Shown here: positions 1 through 12,880 of the stretch, piece after piece | Position numbering within the stretch: the first letter of the stretch is position 1 | Layout: every line of letters starts with the position of its first letter | DNA from: Brevibacterium atlanticum | GTDB taxonomy: Bacteria > Actinomycetota > Actinomycetes > Actinomycetales > Brevibacteriaceae | DNA: 64,000 bases | Direction of reading: 5' to 3' | Assembly: GCF_011617245.1 (NCBI RefSeq) | Contig: NZ_CP050152.1 | Location: 1,612,001-1,676,000, forward strand | The notes under the pieces: model-generated | Seen by the model: the letters and a program-made list of their open reading frames with translations, nothing else | Databases searched by the model: none | What the model was told of the DNA's origin: nothing | Position numbers and translations under genes: made by a program

Positions 1-1
1 C

Positions 2-1714
<1,713 letters not shown>

Positions 1715-1768
1715 TCGGTCCCCGAGGGGATACCCGACAGCGGCAACACGATGGCACCAGTGAGTGCC

Positions 1769-2101
1769 TCAGCGACCCAGGTGCTGATCCCAGGTCTGAG
1801 GGAGTCGTCTGCGCACGTTGCGGCGAGGTGCTCGGAAGCCGGCCCTGTCGCCTTTGCGGGTCTCGGACGCGTCCGAGGCAGCGGCCTGCTGCGCGGCATA
1901 CGCGATCGCGACCTGCCGGATCGCGACGACGGCGGCCACCGCGGCGGCACTGGCCATCTCATCGCTGATCGGCTCGCCGTCATCGGAGTGCACCTGGGAC
2001 CGTCCCTCGACGGAGGGCACTCTCAGTGCGTCATCAACGGGCTCGGGATCCGTGCCTGTGGGCGCGTCCGCCTCGGTGCCGGTCTGCGCTTCCTCGCTCA
2101 T
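1769..2101 (-). CDS. accE5: acyl-CoA carboxylase epsilon subunit (AccE-like)
   Basis: A small acidic protein of 110 residues. Its ATG overlaps the stop of the carboxyltransferase gene by four bases (ATGA, 2098-2101), so the two should be translationally coupled. Epsilon subunits of actinobacterial acyl-CoA carboxylases are short, poorly conserved, follow accD5 and tether the biotin-carrying alpha subunit to the beta subunit. Here an Asp/Glu-rich N-terminus precedes an Ala-rich helix (about residues 46-72) and a basic C-terminus with a conserved-looking Trp ([10 protein letters not shown]). Sequence evidence alone is thin; the call rests on size, position and the helix-plus-Trp pattern. M. tuberculosis has the same order (Rv3280 accD5, Rv3281 accE5). 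Confidence 0.62.
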   Translation of the reverse strand: MSEEAQTGTEADAPTGTDPEPVDDALRVPSVEGRSQVHSDDGEPISDEMASAAAVAAVVAIRQVAIAYAAQQAAASDASETRKGDRAGFRAPRRNVRRRLPQTWDQHLGR

Positions 2102-3678
2102 AGGGGGATGTTACCGTGCTTGCGCGCGGGCGCGTCAACGTGCTTGTTCTTCAGGGCACGCAGAGCGCGGACGATCCGGTTGCGGGACTCGCTGGGCTTG
2201 ATGACCGCGTCGATGTAGCCCTCTTCGGCCGCGAGGTACGGGTTGAGCAGAGCATCCTCGTAGTCCTGGATGAGCTCGCTGCGCTTGGCTTCGACATCCT
2301 CGCCGGCCTCCTCAGCGGCCTTGAGTGTGCGACGGTAGACGATGTTCGCCGCGCCCTGGGCTCCCATCACCGCGATCTGCGCGCTCGGCCAGGCGAGGTT
2401 GATGTCCGCGCCGAGCTGCTTCGAGCCCATCACACAGTACGCGCCGCCGTAGGCCTTGCGGGTGATGAGCGTGACCAGCGGGACGGTCGCTTCCCCGTAG
2501 GCGTAGATGAGCTTCGCCCCGCGGCGGATGATGCCGCCGTACTCCTGGTCGGTTCCGGGGAGGAAGCCGGGCACGTCGACGAAGGTGAGGATCGGGATGT
2601 TGAAGGCATCGCAGAGGCGGACGAAGCGAGCCGCCTTCTCCGAGGCGTCGATGTCGAGTGTGCCGGCCAGCTGCATCGGCTGGTTGGCGATGACTCCGAC
2701 GCTCACCCCTTCGACACGGCCGAAACCGGTGACGACGTTCGGCGCGAAGAGCTCGGAGACCTGCAGGAACTCACCGTCGTCGAGGATCGTGGTGACGACG
2801 TCGAGGATGTCGTAGGGCTGTGAGGGCGAGTCCGGCATGAGTGTGTCCAGCGCCTCGTCCTCCGGGCTCAGCGACAGATCGGATTCGAATTCGTCGGCGT
2901 CGGCCGGGTCGAGGTTGTTCTGGGGCAGGAAGGAGAGCAGGTCGCGCACATAGTTGACCGCGTCCTCCTCGTCGCTGGCGAGGTAGTGGGCGTTGCCGGA
3001 GACCGTGTTGTTCGTCCGTCCGCCGCCGAGTTCCTCATGCCCGACGGTTTCGCCGGTGACGGTCTTGATGACGTCGGGGCCGGTGATGTACATGTGGCTG
3101 ATCTGGTCGACCATGATCGTGACGTCGGTCAGCGCAGGGGAGTAGACCGCACCGCCGGCCGAGGGTCCCATGATCAGCGAGATCTGCGGGATCACGCCGG
3201 AGGAGGCGACGTTGAGGCGGAAGATCTCGGCGAACAGTGCGATCGATCCCACGCCTTCCTGGATGCGGGCGCCGCCGGAGTCGTTGATGCCGATGATCGG
3301 GCAGCCGAGCTTGAGTGCGAGCTTCTGGACCTTGACGATCTTGCGACCGTTCGCCTCGGCCAGGGATCCGCCGAGGACGGTGAAGTCGTGAGCGAAGACG
3401 GCGACGGTCTTGCCTTCGATCGTGCCCAGACCGCAGACCACTCCGTCACCGTCGGGGCGGTTGTTCTCCATTCCGAACTGGTGGTTGTGGTGGCGGGCGA
3501 ACTCGTCGATCTCCTGGAAGGAGTCGGCGTCGAGGAGAGCATCGATGCGTTCACGGGCGGTCTGCTTGCCGCGGTTGTGCTGATTGTCCACCGAGCGCTG
3601 GTTGCCGGTGTGGGCCGCGTCCCGGCGCTCGGTGAAAGCGTCGATGCGCTCGGCTGTAGTCCGTGGAGTATCCGTCAT
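2098..3678 (-). CDS. accD5: acyl-CoA (propionyl-CoA type) carboxylase beta subunit
   Basis: Carboxyltransferase subunit that moves CO2 from carboxybiotin to acetyl- or propionyl-CoA, feeding fatty-acid and methyl-branched lipid synthesis. About 526 residues, the normal length. Both crotonase-like halves are present: [15 protein letters not shown] with its oxyanion glycines in the first and [19 protein letters not shown] in the second. The extended ORF reaches an ATG at 3711. I chose the ATG at 3678 because homologues begin [12 protein letters not shown] and a GGGAGG lies just before it, although its spacing is short; 3711 has a GGTGAG upstream and cannot be excluded. Divergent from birA, whose product biotinylates the partner alpha subunit, which is not encoded in this window. 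Confidence 0.95.
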   Translation of the reverse strand: MTDTPRTTAERIDAFTERRDAAHTGNQRSVDNQHNRGKQTARERIDALLDADSFQEIDEFARHHNHQFGMENNRPDGDGVVCGLGTIEGKTVAVFAHDFTVLGGSLAEANGRKIVKVQKLALKLGCPIIGINDSGGARIQEGVGSIALFAEIFRLNVASSGVIPQISLIMGPSAGGAVYSPALTDVTIMVDQISHMYITGPDVIKTVTGETVGHEELGGGRTNNTVSGNAHYLASDEEDAVNYVRDLLSFLPQNNLDPADADEFESDLSLSPEDEALDTLMPDSPSQPYDILDVVTTILDDGEFLQVSELFAPNVVTGFGRVEGVSVGVIANQPMQLAGTLDIDASEKAARFVRLCDAFNIPILTFVDVPGFLPGTDQEYGGIIRRGAKLIYAYGEATVPLVTLITRKAYGGAYCVMGSKQLGADINLAWPSAQIAVMGAQGAANIVYRRTLKAAEEAGEDVEAKRSELIQDYEDALLNPYLAAEEGYIDAVIKPSESRNRIVRALRALKNKHVDAPARKHGNIPL

Positions 3679-3730
3679 ACCTCCCACAATAACGACGCGT
3701 GAGCGTTTCATTGTGCACTCTCACCAAAAG

Positions 3731-3740
3731 AATCTAGAGT
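3731..3740. promoter_or_regulatory. overlapping divergent -10 boxes of accD5 and birA
   Basis: A TCTAGA palindrome at 3733-3738 sits between the divergent genes. Read rightward it gives TAGAGT (3735-3740), six bases before the birA GTG. Read leftward it gives TAGATT (3736-3731), about 20 bases before the ATG at 3711. The two -10 boxes would therefore share DNA and exclude each other. No clear -35 boxes were seen. Inference from sequence only. Confidence 0.45.
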
Positions 3741-3746
3741 AGACTG

Positions 3747-4679
3747 GTGAACAGCCAACACAATCCTCTGCTCGTCGATTCGACCTCGGTGATCCGCGCA
3801 GCTGCGGACCGCGGAATTTCGATCCCGCGTCTGATCTGGGACGATACCTGCTCGTCTACGAACGACGAATTGGCTTCGCTGGTCCGCGAGCAGGTCGCCG
3901 GCGGCGGGACCCCGGCTGAGTTCACCATCCGCGGCACTGATTTCCAGAGCTCCGGTCACGGCCGGCTGGGCCGGGCCTGGACGGTCCCCATCCGACGCTC
4001 CCTGACCTGGTCGATCCTGCTCACCCCGCCGCCCGGATTCTCGCGCTGGGGGTGGATCCCGCTCATCGCCGGTGAGGCCGTGCGCTCCGCCGTCGCCGAG
4101 GCGGGGGTGCCCGCCGTGACCAAGTGGCCCAACGATGTCCTCACCACCGATGGGAAGAAGCTGTGCGGGATCCTCGCACGTGTCGAACCGCTGCCTCAGG
4201 GGCCGCAGATCGTCCTGGGGATGGGACTGAACACCAGGCTGGAGCCGGATGACCTGCCTCGGGCCGACGCGAGCTCGCTGGCCATCGAGACCGATGTGGA
4301 CGGTTCAGAGATTGATCATGAAGCATTGCTAGTCTCCATCCTGAGCACACTGATTCCCTGCTACAGAGAGCTGACGGAATATGGCGAGACGGATTTCCGG
4401 GACAGCCCCACCTCCCACCGGGTGCGTGAGCACATGGTGACGCTGGGGACGCAGGTGAGAGTGGAGAAGCCCGACGGTTCGGAGCTCATCGGCACCGCCA
4501 CCGGACTCGACTCCGGAGCCGACCTCATCATCGATGACCGGGTATCCGTCAGCGCCGGAGACGTCCATCATCTACGTCGCGTCTCCGTCCCACCCGGTGC
4601 CGTCCCGCATGGCACTGTCCCACCCGGCACCGTCACGCAAAGCACCGTCCGGCCCGGTCCCGACGGAGGTGAGCGATGA
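3747..4679 (+). CDS. birA: biotin--[acetyl-CoA-carboxylase] ligase, monofunctional
   Basis: Attaches biotin via biotinyl-AMP to the lysine of the carboxylase alpha subunit. Catalytic features: DTCSSTNDEL near the N-terminus, SSGHGRLGRAW for the nucleotide loop (usually GRGRxGR, so one Arg is His here) and TKWPNDVL for biotin binding, followed by the C-terminal cap. There is no N-terminal winged helix, so it should not act as a repressor. The GTG start is six bases from a TAGAGT box, suggesting a leaderless mRNA. The last 30 residues are a Pro/Gly/Thr-rich repeat (PPGAVPHGTVPPGTV) not expected in the family. The stop overlaps the cyclase start by four bases (ATGA). Confidence 0.93.
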   Translation: MNSQHNPLLVDSTSVIRAAADRGISIPRLIWDDTCSSTNDELASLVREQVAGGGTPAEFTIRGTDFQSSGHGRLGRAWTVPIRRSLTWSILLTPPPGFSRWGWIPLIAGEAVRSAVAEAGVPAVTKWPNDVLTTDGKKLCGILARVEPLPQGPQIVLGMGLNTRLEPDDLPRADASSLAIETDVDGSEIDHEALLVSILSTLIPCYRELTEYGETDFRDSPTSHRVREHMVTLGTQVRVEKPDGSELIGTATGLDSGADLIIDDRVSVSAGDVHHLRRVSVPPGAVPHGTVPPGTVTQSTVRPGPDGGER

Positions 4680-6316
4680 TGCCGATCGACGACGCCGCCG
4701 GCAAGGACGGCACCACTGTGGACGACACCGCCGCATCCGCCATCGCCGAGGTGGACGACACCGATGACGTGAGCCCAGAGGCGTCCTCGGCGATGGCTGC
4801 GCAGACCGCGGTCCCTTCGGCCGCACAGGCCTACTCGACAGCACAGGCATCCTCGGCAGCACAGGCCCGTTCTGCAGCACCCTCGCACTCGGCGGTCTTC
4901 GACGCCTCCGTACCCGACGAGGACGCCGAAACCGCCGACGTCAGCGAGGACGCCGAAATCATCGACGCCGACGAGGACATCGACATGCTCACGCCCGATG
5001 ACCCGGCGTCGGACAGCGTCACCGACGATCCTGCATCCGACACCGTCGCCGACGGCACCACGTCCGACGGTCCCGCGCCCGATGAACCTGTGTCTGACGG
5101 CTCTGGGGCCGACACCGACACCGACGACTCTTTCCCCGACGCCGAGGACTTCTTCGGAGGACTGCGCGAGGACCCGCGAACCTCGGCGATTCCCATCGTC
5201 AACACCGATACCGACGACGCCGAGGCGGCTGAGGACGATGGCCCCGACTTCGACGACACGATCTACGAGACGCGCACCGCGGCCGAACGCCTCGAGGAGA
5301 TCCTCCTCGACGGCAAACGCGTCCTCGACCGTCGGGAAGCAGCCAAACTCGGAGGCATCTCCACCGTCTCGGCGCGCAAGATGTGGCGCGCACTGGGCAT
5401 GTCCCAAGCCAAGGAGACGGACAAGGCCTACACCGTCAGCGACGCCCACGCCCTGCGGATCTGGGCGAAGCCCGTCGCCGACGGACTCATCGACCAGACC
5501 ACCGCGCTGTCTCTGGCCCGCGCGATCGGACAGACCACCGACCGCCTCGTCGTCTGGCAGATGGAGACCCTCGTCGAGTTCCTCACCGAGGAGAAGGGAC
5601 TGACCGACCCGGAGGCCCGGCGCGACGCCCTGCAGGTCGTCGAGGACATGATCGACCCGCTGCAGAAGATGCTCACCTACTCGTGGCGACGCAACCTCGC
5701 CGACGTCATGGGCCGTCTCAACGTCAACGTCTCCGACGGACTGGCCATGGACAACCGGCAGGGCTGGTATGACTCCTCGATGCCGCTGGCCCGCGCGGTC
5801 GGATTCATCGACCTCGTCTCCTTCACGCGTCTGTCCCAGCAGATGGAGCCCCGGCAGCTGGCGGACATGGTCCAGGAGTTCCAAGGCATGGCCTACAACA
5901 TCGTCGCCACCGGAGGCGGCCGCGTCATCAAGACCGTCGGCGATGAAGTCTTCTTCGCCGCCTCCACGCCCTTGGCCGGAGCCGAGATCGCCATGACGCT
6001 GATGGAACGCGTCACCGCGGCCGAAGACCTGCCCCAGGCCCGAGTCGGCTTCGTGTGGGGACGGGTGCTCTCACGCCTGGGCGACATCTTCGGCTCGAGC
6101 GTCAACCTCGCCGCGCGTCTGACCGCCGTCGCCGAGCCGGGCACGATCTTCACCGACGAGGAGACCGCACGTGTGCTCTCGGCCTCCGACGACTACGTCT
6201 TCGAACCGCGACAGTCGATCTCGCTGCACGGGCTGGGAGAGACCTCGGTGGGGGAGATGAAGCGCGGCACCGCGACACGGATGCGCCTCGACCTCGACGA
6301 CGACACCGAGGCCTGA
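4676..6316 (+). CDS. class III adenylate cyclase with autoregulatory N-terminal domain
   Basis: Makes cAMP from ATP. Three parts are visible. Residues 1 to about 195 are a disordered Asp/Ser/Thr/Ala-rich stretch with short repeats. Residues about 200-350 resemble the helical regulatory domain of mycobacterial Rv1264, including an HTH-like piece (REAAKLGGISTVSARKMWRA). Residues about 370-540 are the catalytic domain. The two metal-binding aspartates are D379 (GFIDLVSFT) and D423 (KTVGDEVFF), with the adenine-contacting K419 and the GDIFGSSVNLAAR strand also present, so it should be active. Coupled to birA by a four-base overlap. The Rv1264 regulatory domain responds to pH; that this one does is inference. 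Convergent with parC eight bases downstream. Confidence 0.9.
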   Translation: MMPIDDAAGKDGTTVDDTAASAIAEVDDTDDVSPEASSAMAAQTAVPSAAQAYSTAQASSAAQARSAAPSHSAVFDASVPDEDAETADVSEDAEIIDADEDIDMLTPDDPASDSVTDDPASDTVADGTTSDGPAPDEPVSDGSGADTDTDDSFPDAEDFFGGLREDPRTSAIPIVNTDTDDAEAAEDDGPDFDDTIYETRTAAERLEEILLDGKRVLDRREAAKLGGISTVSARKMWRALGMSQAKETDKAYTVSDAHALRIWAKPVADGLIDQTTALSLARAIGQTTDRLVVWQMETLVEFLTEEKGLTDPEARRDALQVVEDMIDPLQKMLTYSWRRNLADVMGRLNVNVSDGLAMDNRQGWYDSSMPLARAVGFIDLVSFTRLSQQMEPRQLADMVQEFQGMAYNIVATGGGRVIKTVGDEVFFAASTPLAGAEIAMTLMERVTAAEDLPQARVGFVWGRVLSRLGDIFGSSVNLAARLTAVAEPGTIFTDEETARVLSASDDYVFEPRQSISLHGLGETSVGEMKRGTATRMRLDLDDDTEA

Positions 6317-6324
6317 GGCCCGGT

Positions 6325-9075
6325 TCAGAACAGAGCTGAGTCGTCGTCTCCGTCATCATGGTCGTGGGAGACGATGACCGCATCCTCGTCGTCGAACTTC
6401 GATCGCGCGATCTCGTCCTTGGCCTCATCGAGATCGGGCTCGAGTCCGTCGAAGCTCGTCGCCAGTCCCTGCTGACCGCGCTTACCCGTATCTGCAGGCG
6501 TCCGCTTCGACGGCGTCTGTGCTCCCGGTCCGTCGTCGCTTCCGCCGATACCGCCCGCTGCGCCGGCATCATCCGGCGGGGCCCCTGGCACGGCTGAGTG
6601 GTCCACGGCCTCCGCGCCGCCGAGGCGGGGCAGCGTGCCGATGACATCGATCTTCGACTCGAGAGGCGAACCCGTGCCATCTCGTCGCGACAGTTCTGCC
6701 GGAAGTGTGCGTGCGCCGCCGCCGGCGGCAGCGGCCTGCGGAGAATCGCCGACCCAGGCCAGCGACAGCTCGGACTCTCCCTTGAGGAATCTGTGCGCAC
6801 GCACCCCCGAGGTGGCCCTGCCCTTGGTCGGGAACTCGGAGAACTCGCTGACCTTGATCGACGACGACGGGGCGCCGTAGAAGTTCTCACCGCTGGCGAC
6901 GGTGACCACGGCGAAGCTGCCGAGCCCAGCGTCGGCGTCGCCGTCCTCATCGGTCTTCGCCGCCTTCGGCGTCATCCCGAAGAAGATCACCTGCGCCTCG
7001 GCAGCGACCTTGATCCCGGCCACACCCGAGGCATTCCACCCCTGCGCGCGCAGGCCGGCGGCATCGAAGGCGAGCAGTTGGGCGTTCGAGGTGACGAACA
7101 CGGCCAGGGAGTCATCGATGTCCTCGGGCTGAGCGACGCCGATGACGGCGTCCTTGCCCTTGAGGGTGATGGCCTCCCACTCGTTCTTGTTCGGCCGCCC
7201 CGCCACCGAGACGCGCTTGACCACGCCTTGGGCGGTGCCGAGGACGAACTCCCGGTCGAGGTCGATGAGGCCGAGGATCTTCTCGTTCTTCTCCAGTGCC
7301 GCGTATTCGGCGATCTTCACCCCGCCGGCGACGTTCGGTCGCGCGGCCGCGGGCGGCAGTGCGGGCAGGTCGACGACATCGACCATGTGCAGCCGACCGG
7401 TAGTGGTCACGGCGCCGACCTTGCCCTGCGTCGTGGTCACGATCTCCGAGCGCAGCGCGTCGTGGCTCGAACGGCGTCCCTCACGTGCCAGCGGCGCGGC
7501 ATCAGAGGTGCGGGCGATTCGCCCGGACGTCGAGAGCAGCACCCGACAGGGGGAGTCGGCGATCTTGAGGTTCGTCGGCGCCTTCTTGCCCTTGGCGCTC
7601 AGCTCCTTCATCGACCCCTCGATGAGTACCGTGCGCCGAGGCGAGCCGATGACCTCGGCGGTCGCTTCGAGCTCGGCGGCCACGAGTTCACGCAGCTTCG
7701 CCTCATCGGCGAGCAGGGATTCGAGATAGTCGATGCGCTTCTTCAGTTCGTCCCGTTCGGCCTCGAGCTCGAGCCGCGAGAACTTCGTGAGCCTGCGCAG
7801 CTGCAGGTCGAGGATGTAGGTCGCCTGCAGCTCGGAGAGCTCGAAGACGTCCATCAGCCGCGTGCGGGCCGTCGCCGCATCGTCGGAGGAGCGGATGAGC
7901 TGGATGACCTCGTCGATGTCGAGGATCGCGATGAGCAGACCTTCGACGAGGTGGAGCCGATCCTTGGCCTTGCGCAGCTGGAAGACCGTGCGCCTGCGCA
8001 CCACGTCGATGCGATGGGAGAGGTAGACCATGAGCAGCTCGCGCAGTCCCAAGGTCCGCGGTTGCCCCTCGACGAGGCAGACGTTGTTGATGCTGAACGA
8101 TTCCTCGAGGGGGGTCTGGCGGTAGAGCTCGGCCAGCACCGCCTCGGGGTTGAAGCCGTTCTTGATCCCGATGACCAGACGCATGCCGTTCTTGCGATCC
8201 GAATAGTCATCGATCGAGGCGATTCCGGACAGCTTCTTCGCCCCGACCGCGTCCTTGACCTTCGACACGACCTTCTCCGGTCCCACGAGGTAGGGCAGCT
8301 CGGTGACGACGATTCCCTTGCGGCGGGCGCTGATGTTCTCGATCGACACGGTGGCTCTGGTGCGGAAGGTGCCGCGACCGGTCTCATAGGCTTCGCGCAC
8401 GCCGTCGAGGCCGATGATCCGCCCGCCGGTGGGCAGATCCGGGCCGGGGATGAAACGCATGAGCTCCGAGAGTCCGGCGTCCGGATTGCGGATGAGGTGG
8501 GCGCAGGCGGCGATGACTTCGCCGGGATTGTGCGGGGCCATGTTCGTGGCCATGCCGACGGCGATGCCCGAGGCGCCGTTGATGAGCAGATTCGGGAAGG
8601 CGCTGGGCAGGACCTCGGGCTGAGTGAGCGTGTTGTCGTAGTTCGGCACGAAGTCGACGACGTCTTCGTCGAGCCCGGCGATCATCTGCATCGATGCGGT
8701 GGTCAGTCGGGCCTCGGTGTAGCGCGGGGCCGCAGGACCGTCGTCGAGGGAGCCGAAGTTGCCGTGGCCGTCGACCAGGGGCACACGCATGATGAAGCCC
8801 TGGCTGAGGCGCACGAGGGCGTCGTAGATCGCGGTGTCGCCGTGGGGGTGGAGCTTGCCCATGACATCGCCGACGATGCGCGAGGACTTCACATGTCCGC
8901 GGTCGGGGCGCAGCCCCATATCGCCCATCTGGTAGACGATGCGACGCTGGACGGGTTTGAGGCCGTCCCTGGCATCGGGCAGTGCGCGGGAGTGGATGAC
9001 CGAGACCGCATATTCGAGGAACGAACTCTCCATCTCTGAGGAGACGTCGACTTCGATGACTCTGCCTTCGGGCAT
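6325..9075 (-). CDS. parC: DNA topoisomerase IV subunit A (ParC/GyrA family)
   Basis: Breakage-reunion subunit of a type IIA topoisomerase. The catalytic tyrosine is Y119 (AAPRYTEARL). The quinolone pocket reads HPHGDTAIYD, with Thr81 and Asp85 at the positions of E. coli GyrA Ser83 and Asp87. The C-terminal beta-propeller lacks a GyrA box (QRRGGKG), which favours a decatenating ParC role over gyrase. The last 130 residues are acidic and disordered. The ORF can be extended to 9093, but I chose the ATG at 9075 because AAAGGAG lies four bases before it. No parE is in the window. Promoter DNA upstream carries inverted repeats described separately. Confidence 0.88.
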   Translation of the reverse strand: MPEGRVIEVDVSSEMESSFLEYAVSVIHSRALPDARDGLKPVQRRIVYQMGDMGLRPDRGHVKSSRIVGDVMGKLHPHGDTAIYDALVRLSQGFIMRVPLVDGHGNFGSLDDGPAAPRYTEARLTTASMQMIAGLDEDVVDFVPNYDNTLTQPEVLPSAFPNLLINGASGIAVGMATNMAPHNPGEVIAACAHLIRNPDAGLSELMRFIPGPDLPTGGRIIGLDGVREAYETGRGTFRTRATVSIENISARRKGIVVTELPYLVGPEKVVSKVKDAVGAKKLSGIASIDDYSDRKNGMRLVIGIKNGFNPEAVLAELYRQTPLEESFSINNVCLVEGQPRTLGLRELLMVYLSHRIDVVRRRTVFQLRKAKDRLHLVEGLLIAILDIDEVIQLIRSSDDAATARTRLMDVFELSELQATYILDLQLRRLTKFSRLELEAERDELKKRIDYLESLLADEAKLRELVAAELEATAEVIGSPRRTVLIEGSMKELSAKGKKAPTNLKIADSPCRVLLSTSGRIARTSDAAPLAREGRRSSHDALRSEIVTTTQGKVGAVTTTGRLHMVDVVDLPALPPAAARPNVAGGVKIAEYAALEKNEKILGLIDLDREFVLGTAQGVVKRVSVAGRPNKNEWEAITLKGKDAVIGVAQPEDIDDSLAVFVTSNAQLLAFDAAGLRAQGWNASGVAGIKVAAEAQVIFFGMTPKAAKTDEDGDADAGLGSFAVVTVASGENFYGAPSSSIKVSEFSEFPTKGRATSGVRAHRFLKGESELSLAWVGDSPQAAAAGGGARTLPAELSRRDGTGSPLESKIDVIGTLPRLGGAEAVDHSAVPGAPPDDAGAAGGIGGSDDGPGAQTPSKRTPADTGKRGQQGLATSFDGLEPDLDEAKDEIARSKFDDEDAVIVSHDHDDGDDDSALF

Positions 9076-9092
9076 GGAACTCCTTTGACGCA

Positions 9093-9181
9093 CGAACTGT
9101 TCGATTCGAACACCCGCCCGCGCCGAGGCCTGACCTCAGCGGGGGAGGGCACCCGTCGATTCTAGCGTTCGATTTGCGAAC
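9093..9181 (-). promoter_or_regulatory. parC promoter region with two GTTCGATT(N)CGAAC inverted repeats
   Basis: Half-sites CGAAC at 9093-9097, GTTCG at 9099-9103 and CGAAC at 9107-9111 form one cluster (GTTCGATTCGAAC). A second repeat, GTTCG-ATTTG-CGAAC, lies at 9167-9181. On the minus strand a TAGAAT box (9164-9159) follows the second repeat after two bases, so that repeat occupies the spacer between -35 and -10, a classic repressor position. The half-sites resemble actinobacterial LexA half-sites but in the opposite order and spacing. Confidence 0.5.
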
Positions 9182-9223
9182 TCCTGCTCAATCGGGCGTT
9201 CCCGGAGGGTTCGTGTCGGAGTC

Positions 9224-9778
9224 TCAGGAGGTTTCGCGGCTCGCGTTGAGCCACTGGAGGAACTCCCTCATGTAGGACTCGACGTGGTCACGGTCGGCAG
9301 TCCCCGAGACGAGCTCGGAGAGCATCATGCCGGCGACGGAGCTGTTGACCCTGCGGGCGTAGTCGGCGTCGATTCCCGCGATGCGCATGATGAAGTCGTG
9401 AATCGATCGCAGGTTCTTCTCCTTGGCGACGACGGCCTCGGGCGGCAGCGCCGGGTCGAGGCTGAGCATCATCATCGTGTAGAACCGGTTGCGGTCTGTG
9501 GTCAGCCAGTTCATGCAGAACTCGACGGCCACCTCGGTGGGATCGGCCCCCTGAGCGCGCATCTGTTCGGGCAGGCGCTCGAGCTGTTGGGAGTTGAGTT
9601 CGCCGATGCGCTCCATGATTCCGGTGATCAGGGCATCGCGCGTGCGGTAGACATTCGACGTCGAACCCACCGGCAGCTCTGCCAGGGCGTCGACGGCTCG
9701 GTGCGTGAGCCCGCGGACTCCTTGTTCGGCGACTACGGCGATCGCTGAGTCGGTGACGACGTCTCTGCGCGAAATCAT
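9224..9778 (-). CDS. TetR/AcrR family transcriptional regulator
   Basis: A 184-residue DNA-binding repressor. The N-terminal helix-turn-helix is clear: VVAEQGVRGLTHRAVDAL followed by the recognition helix region LPVGSTSNVYRTRDALI. The C-terminal two thirds are helical with no identifiable ligand class. It is not divergent from an obvious efflux pump; neighbours are parC downstream and the acyl-CoA synthetase fusion upstream, all on the minus strand. A perfect inverted repeat about 110 bases upstream (9890-9911) covers a TATGAT box and suggests autorepression. Shine-Dalgarno is weak (GAGG nine bases before the ATG). Confidence 0.88.
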   Translation of the reverse strand: MISRRDVVTDSAIAVVAEQGVRGLTHRAVDALAELPVGSTSNVYRTRDALITGIMERIGELNSQQLERLPEQMRAQGADPTEVAVEFCMNWLTTDRNRFYTMMMLSLDPALPPEAVVAKEKNLRSIHDFIMRIAGIDADYARRVNSSVAGMMLSELVSGTADRDHVESYMREFLQWLNASRETS

Positions 9779-9889
9779 GACTGTGAGGCCTCGCTCTCAT
9801 GGGACACCCGCCGGATGCGGACGCCTGGGACGGTGGACGGCCAGTGACTGGCCACAGACTGCGGCCGCCTGAGCGACCACTCGGTAAAG

Positions 9890-9911
9890 CACGAAATCAT
9901 AACGTTTCGTG
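9890..9911 (-). promoter_or_regulatory. probable TetR operator over the tetR promoter
   Basis: Perfect seven-base arms CACGAAA and TTTCGTG are separated by eight bases, 22 bases in total, the usual size for a TetR dimer. On the minus strand the sequence TATGAT (9901-9896) lies inside the repeat and matches the -10 consensus at five of six positions, so binding would block the promoter. The rest of the 330-base gap (9779-10106) shows only a weak CGAGTC/GACTCG repeat at 9937-9963, possibly the end of the upstream gene's transcript. Confidence 0.6.
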
Positions 9912-10106
9912 GTGAACGGATACAGACACTACCTGTCGAGTCTGCGAATTGGTATAAGACTCGCCAGGCGGTCGGTCGGATTCGTCTGATTGCCTCTCCT
10001 TCTTCTCGATCGCCGAGGTGCCGCCCGGCTCCGTCGCATCGTCACGGACCGAGGAGGACCTCCGGGCGAGGAACCGCGGATGCGGATCGGACGACGTCAT
10101 CACCGC

Positions 10107-12779
<2,673 letters not shown>

Positions 12780-12785
12780 GGCTCC

Positions 12786-12791
12786 AGCATA
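12786..12791 (-). promoter_or_regulatory. -10 box of the GNAT/acyl-CoA synthetase gene, leaderless
   Basis: TATGCT on the minus strand, six bases (GGAGCC) before the ATG at 12779. Transcription would start at or next to the start codon. Confidence 0.45.
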
Positions 12792-12880
12792 GGGGTCACG
12801 GCGAGGAAGCGGACCTCGGCGCTCGGAGCAGCCACGACCGCACTGGGAAGTCTCCCGGGTAGTGGGGCACAATGGAACGC

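Noticed and set aside
6598..9039. 813-codon open frame on the plus strand opposite parC
   Set aside because: Shadow frame produced by high-GC codon bias. The protein is Gly/Asp/Arg-rich without any motif, while the minus-strand frame is an intact topoisomerase subunit.
9093..9111. LexA (SOS) box in the parC promoter
   Set aside because: Half-sites are present, but their order and spacing (CGAAC-1-GTTCG, GTTCG-3-CGAAC) do not match TCGAAC-N4-GTTCGA.
9897..10103. Possible 68-codon gene upstream of tetR
   Set aside because: Composition unlike a folded protein, no Shine-Dalgarno or -10 box, and its end overlaps the operator repeat.
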